Shown here in pieces: positions 60,421-64,000 of a DNA stretch of 64,000 nt. A model generated the notes under the pieces. That model saw only the letters and a list, made by a program, of their open reading frames with translations. It did no database searches and was not told the DNA's origin. A program made the position numbers and the translations under genes. Source of the stretch: Phycisphaeraceae bacterium (GTDB lineage: Bacteria; Planctomycetota; Phycisphaerae; Phycisphaerales; Zrk34). The stretch lies in the NCBI GenBank assembly GCA_028282805.1, contig JANQHD010000051.1, forward strand, positions 61,405 to 125,404. The letters run 5' to 3'. Every line of letters begins with the position of its first letter. The first letter of the stretch is position 1.

Positions 60421-61669
60421 CCGCGGCCTTGGCTTTCGCTTGGTTCGGGTCGGTCTTTTGCAGCAACGCCTTCGCCTTGTCGGTGCCGATGACTTCGAGC
60501 ACCTTCTGGGCGCGCCGCACGCGCAGCGTGTGCGGGTCTTTCGAGTCGGGCTTGTTCTGGTGGGCTTTGACACGCTTCAGCCGCCACGCCACCTCGGGCG
60601 ACTTGGTGTTCGCCAGCGCCTCGTCGATCAGGTCCGGCGCCAGGTGCCACCGCGTCATCAGTGCGTTCGTCGCCTCCTCGCGCTCGGCGAAGCTGTCGTC
60701 GTCCAGCTTCTCGATCAGGTCCTTCACCCGCTGCCGTTGCGCCGCCCGCTTCGTGTCGGGCCCGAGCAGCACCTTGCTCAGCCGGTCGACCGTCTCGTCG
60801 CCGTGGCCGATCATCGCCCAGCCCGCGTGGTACGCCTCGCCGGGGTTCTTCGATCCCAGCGCCGACCACCACCCTGCCCACGCCTCGTCGCCGATCGGCT
60901 TCACCTCATCGGCGCCCAGCACCTCGACCGTCACGTTCTCCAACCCCCACGACTCGTCGCCTACCTCTTGCAGGTTGATGCCCGAGAAAACGATCCGCGC
61001 CGTGTCCGCCGTGTGCGGCAGCACGAACGACATCTTGTACGTCGCGTCGGGGCTCGTGTCCTTCACGCCGTCGGTCCGCTTGTAGCCCAGCCGATCGGTC
61101 ACCGCCGCGCCGGTCTTGAACTTGTTGCGCGCCTCGGGCAGCAGGGCGGGGTAGTGCTGTTGGCCGCGCAGCGAGCCGGCCTGCTCTTCCTCGTTGCGGA
61201 AGATCGTGTCGAGAAGCACGCGCTGATCGACGTACAGCTTCCAACGGTCCGGCCCCCACGACGTGTTCGTGCCGTCCCACGACTGGATCACGTGCAGGTC
61301 GAACGTCAGCTTCAGGTACGCGTGCTCGGGCAGCTTCTCGAGCGTCAGCCGCGCCGACTCGTTGCCCGCGAACCTGCCGAGAAACTTGCTGCGCTTGGGG
61401 TTCGGCGGTCGCTCGATCTTATTCGTCGACCAGCCCTCGCCGATGTTCTCGTCGAAGTCGCTGAAGTGCACACGCTCGCCGGCCGGCGCGGGCTGCACCA
61501 CCGCGAGGCACACCAGCACGACCATCCACGTGCTTGCCCATCGCTCTAACGTGATCGAAGTGTTCCCGCGCATCCCGAGCCTCCCGTGTTCGCCCTTATC
61601 TTACCGTGGTAGACGAACCGGTTCGGCGGGTTGTTCAACGAAAATGCCACACCCCGGCGTGAAATATGC

Positions 61670-63157
61670 TCACCGTGGCCCGTCATACCGGCGGTCGGCC
61701 TGGCGGATCGCTTCCGCCGACGCGGTCAATCGGGCCACGACCCGCGGGTGATCCGCGGCCACGTCGTGTTGCTCGGCCGGGTCCGCTGCCAAGTCGTACA
61801 GCCGGTACGGCTTGGCGAACGGCTTGCCCCTTGGTTTTTCGCGCCCGCCCGAGCCATTGCCCAGCACCAGCTTCCAATTGCCCTCACGCACGGCGAACAT
61901 GCCGTTCGCCGAATGGTGAATCACCGCCGGTCGCGTCGTGTCGGCTTGGCCGGCCAGCGCCGCGCCAAACGAATAACTATCGATCGCGCCGTCGTCGGGC
62001 AACTCGTAGCCCGTCACCTCGGCCAACGTCGCCAGCACGTCCGTCAGGCAAACCGTCTGCGCACTGCGGCTACCCGCCTCGACCCGCCCCGGCCAACGCA
62101 CGATAAACGGTACGCGGTGGCCCGCCTCCCAGATGTCCGCCTTCGTCCCGCGCCAGGGCCCGTTCGCGCGGTGGCGGTCCTCCGCGTAGTGCTGCAACCG
62201 CGCGTCGGTCGTGTGGTCCGCCGTGCCCGCCGGCTTGCGGTACATGAACGAGCCGTTGTCGCTCGTGACGATCACCAGCGTGTTCTCCGCCGCGCCGCTC
62301 GCATCGAGCGCCTCGAGCACTTGCCCAACCGTCCAGTCGACCTGCATGACAAAATCGGCGTACAACCCCAGCCCGCTGCGGCCCTCGAAACGCTCGGCCG
62401 GCCACACCGGCTTGTGCGGCGCGGTCAGCGGGAAATACAAAAAAAACGGCCGACCCTTTCGCGCACGCGCGCGGATGTAGCCTGTAGCCTGCTCGGTCAG
62501 GTGGTCGAGCGCCCGCGCCGGGTCGAAGCCCTCGGCCATCCGGCCCTTGCGCATGTAGTGCGGGAACGGATCGCCCTCGTAATCGCGGGTAAACGGCGCG
62601 GTCGCCCGGCCGTCCTCGAAGTACGCGTACGGCGCCATGTCGAGCGAGCCGTTAACCGTGTACGAATAGTCGAAGCCCGTGTCGTTTGTGCCGTACACCT
62701 GGGGTTGCGACGGGTCGGGCTTGCCGTCGGGGCCCGGCCTCCACTCCACGCCCAGGTGCCACTTGCCGATGCACGCCGTGTGGTACCCACGCTCTTGCAT
62801 CATCCGGCCGATCGTCAACTGCCCCGGCTCGATCAGCGGCAAATCGCGCGGGTAGAACAGCACGCCGCTCTTGAGCCGGGTCCGCCAGCAGTACCGCCCG
62901 GTCAGCAGCCCGTAACGCGTCGGCGTGCACACCGACGACGGCGTGTGCGCATCGGTGAACACCACGCCCTGCGCCGCGAGCCGGTTGAGGTGGGGCGTGG
63001 CGATGGTCGACTCGGCGTGCATCGCCTGCACGTCGCCGTAGCCCAGGTCGTCGGCAAGGATGATCACCACGTTCGGCGGTTTGGTTTGCCCCGTTGCGCA
63101 ACCGAACAACAGCCCGATCATCAGGCACGCCACGATGCCGACTGTGCGGTGTGTCAT
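61670..63157 (-). CDS. Lipoprotein sulfatase
   Basis: Removes sulfate esters, probably at the cell surface or in the periplasm. Of 495 residues, 1-20 are a signal peptide with lipobox LLFGC (Cys20). The sulfatase domain has the metal-binding DDLGYGD (36-42), the CTPTR signature with Cys77 converted to formylglycine, GKWHLG (near 138), and metal ligands Asp-Asn in TSDNGSF. The ATG overlaps the stop of the upstream trpG/pabA gene as ATGA. A different subfamily from the PEP-CTERM sulfatase at 32447. A 96-bp gap with no terminator separates it from the next minus-strand gene. Confidence 0.95.
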   Translation of the reverse strand: MTHRTVGIVACLMIGLLFGCATGQTKPPNVVIILADDLGYGDVQAMHAESTIATPHLNRLAAQGVVFTDAHTPSSVCTPTRYGLLTGRYCWRTRLKSGVLFYPRDLPLIEPGQLTIGRMMQERGYHTACIGKWHLGVEWRPGPDGKPDPSQPQVYGTNDTGFDYSYTVNGSLDMAPYAYFEDGRATAPFTRDYEGDPFPHYMRKGRMAEGFDPARALDHLTEQATGYIRARARKGRPFFLYFPLTAPHKPVWPAERFEGRSGLGLYADFVMQVDWTVGQVLEALDASGAAENTLVIVTSDNGSFMYRKPAGTADHTTDARLQHYAEDRHRANGPWRGTKADIWEAGHRVPFIVRWPGRVEAGSRSAQTVCLTDVLATLAEVTGYELPDDGAIDSYSFGAALAGQADTTRPAVIHHSANGMFAVREGNWKLVLGNGSGGREKPRGKPFAKPYRLYDLAADPAEQHDVAADHPRVVARLTASAEAIRQADRRYDGPR

Positions 63158-63759
63158 CCGAGTTGCGCCACTTCGGGGCGCGGCAGGCCGAGGAAGTTCG
63201 CAAGCAGGATCGGCCCCTCGTGCGTCAGAAAACTCTCGGGGTGGAACTGCACGCCCTCGATCGGGGCCCGGCCCCAGTTACGCCGCACGCCCATGACCTC
63301 GCCCTCCTCGGTCCACGCCGAGACAGTCCATTCGCTTTCGTCGATCGTGTCGCGCTCGATGACCAGCGAGTGGTAGCGCGTCGCGGTGAACGGGTTGCTC
63401 ATCCCCGCGAACACGCCTTGGTTGTCGTGGAAGATCGGCGACGTCTTGCCGTGCATCAGGCGGTAGTTCCGGTTCACCGTCATGCCGTGCGAGAAGCCGA
63501 TGCATTGGTGGCCGAGGCACACGCCGAAGATCGGCACCTCGCCGGCGAACCTTTGAATGATGGCGTTGCTCACCCCGCCCTCGGCCGGCGTGCACGGCCC
63601 CGGCGAGACGATCACCCGCTCGGGTTTCAGCATCGCCGCCTCGTCGGCCGTGATCTTGTCGTTGCGCACCACCCGCAGGTCGAGCGACGCGTCCAACTCC
63701 CCGATCCGCTGCACGAGGTTGTAGGTGAAGCTGTCGTAGTTGTCGATGAGCAGGATCAT
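63154..63759 (-). CDS. trpG: Anthranilate/para-aminobenzoate synthase glutamine amidotransferase
   Basis: Provides ammonia from glutamine to the partner subunit that makes anthranilate or 4-amino-4-deoxychorismate. The 201 residues form a full class I amidotransferase: LLIDNYDSFTYNLVQ at the start, oxyanion SPGPCTP, nucleophile Cys81 in GVCLGHQ, and the His173/Glu175 pair in VQFHPES. TrpG and PabA cannot be told apart without the TrpE or PabB gene, which is not next to it here. It overlaps the sulfatase gene by 4 bp. Repeat arrays fill the 240 bp upstream. Confidence 0.93.
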   Translation of the reverse strand: MILLIDNYDSFTYNLVQRIGELDASLDLRVVRNDKITADEAAMLKPERVIVSPGPCTPAEGGVSNAIIQRFAGEVPIFGVCLGHQCIGFSHGMTVNRNYRLMHGKTSPIFHDNQGVFAGMSNPFTATRYHSLVIERDTIDESEWTVSAWTEEGEVMGVRRNWGRAPIEGVQFHPESFLTHEGPILLANFLGLPRPEVAQLG

Positions 63760-63808
63760 GGCCCGTATTGTAGGGCCCGTCGAGGCGGGGGGGTAGGGGG
63801 GCGGACCG

Positions 63809-64000
63809 GTCGATCAGTCAATCAGTCAACTGGTCAATCGGTCAATCAGTCAACCGGCGAGGCCCGCTTCAGCGGGCCGGTTGTCCGAATACAACGCATA
63901 TAATCTGATTGACCAGTTGACCAGTTGACCAGTTGACCAGTTGACCAGTTGACCAGTTGACCAGTTGACCAGTTGACCAGTTGACCAGTTGACCAGTTGA
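63809..64000. repeat. Inverted array of 8-bp tandem repeats, running off window
   Basis: The left arm (63809-63856) holds six degenerate units of form GTCRAYYR, e.g. GTCAATCA, GTCAACTG and GTCAACCG. After a 49-bp spacer with a GC hairpin, the right arm (63906-64000) holds one TGATTGAC and then almost eleven exact copies of CAGTTGAC in opposite orientation, continuing past the window end. It lies upstream of trpG on the minus strand, 50 bp from its start. Confidence 0.9.

Noticed and set aside
63809..64000. CRISPR array or transposon end
   Set aside because: The 8-bp units have no spacers and there is no transposase or target duplication in view.

Overview
The window is GC-rich (roughly two thirds G+C by eye), densely coded bacterial chromosome. 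Five secreted proteins end in a PEP-CTERM tail, and two of them also carry paired dockerin-like repeats. There are two sulfatases, a GH16 enzyme, a long MoxR/DUF58/VWA operon, planctomycete-type membrane proteins of unknown function, and the futalosine-pathway enzyme MqnE. Together these point to Planctomycetota, most likely class Phycisphaerae, and probably a marine polysaccharide degrader. The taxonomic call is an inference from gene content.

Layout. (1) 1-4697, plus strand: a GH13 alpha-glucan hydrolase cut by the window edge, a solute-binding protein fused to a MalF-type permease, and a MalG-type permease. No ATPase gene is present. (2) 4698-18603, minus strand: a near-continuous run of DUF4175-like membrane protein, MoxR ATPase, membrane protein, ABC ATPase, ABC-2 permease, DUF58 protein and two VWA membrane proteins, with alanine dehydrogenase at its 3' end. 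(3) 18752-26755: a planctomycete membrane protein, tRNA-Pro(GGG) with its terminator, an RDD protein/lipoprotein/small-protein operon, trxB on the plus strand, a PEP-CTERM protein and a GYF-domain protein. (4) 26867-28597: rpsP-trmD-rplS with a good promoter and terminator and no rimM. (5) 28842-35837: secreted polysaccharide-degradation island with a GH16 enzyme, a PEP-CTERM protein and a 1111-residue sulfatase, which share C-terminal modules. (6) 35833-44993: dinB, a methyltransferase, a YifB-type AAA protein, a PEP-CTERM protein, a CoA-disulfide-reductase/rhodanese pair behind a consensus promoter, two coupled CBS proteins and a SpoU methyltransferase. (7) 45004-57276: a coiled-coil membrane protein with a Wzz-like loop, mqnE, a lipoprotein, an SLC13 transporter, tsaD, an S41 protease, hflX and an exported ClpP-like protease with a long coiled coil. 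(8) 57463-64000: a K+ channel, a Ser/Thr kinase, a HEAT-like secreted protein, a lipoprotein sulfatase coupled to trpG/pabA, and an octamer repeat array that runs off the window end.

The least ordinary items are the fused binding protein/permease, the exported ClpP-coiled-coil protein, the coiled-coil/Wzz-like protein, a palindrome repeated at three loci (twice inside genes), and two intergenic arrays of 7-bp and 8-bp repeats, each arranged as inverted arms. No CRISPR array, prophage, insertion sequence or rRNA gene was seen.
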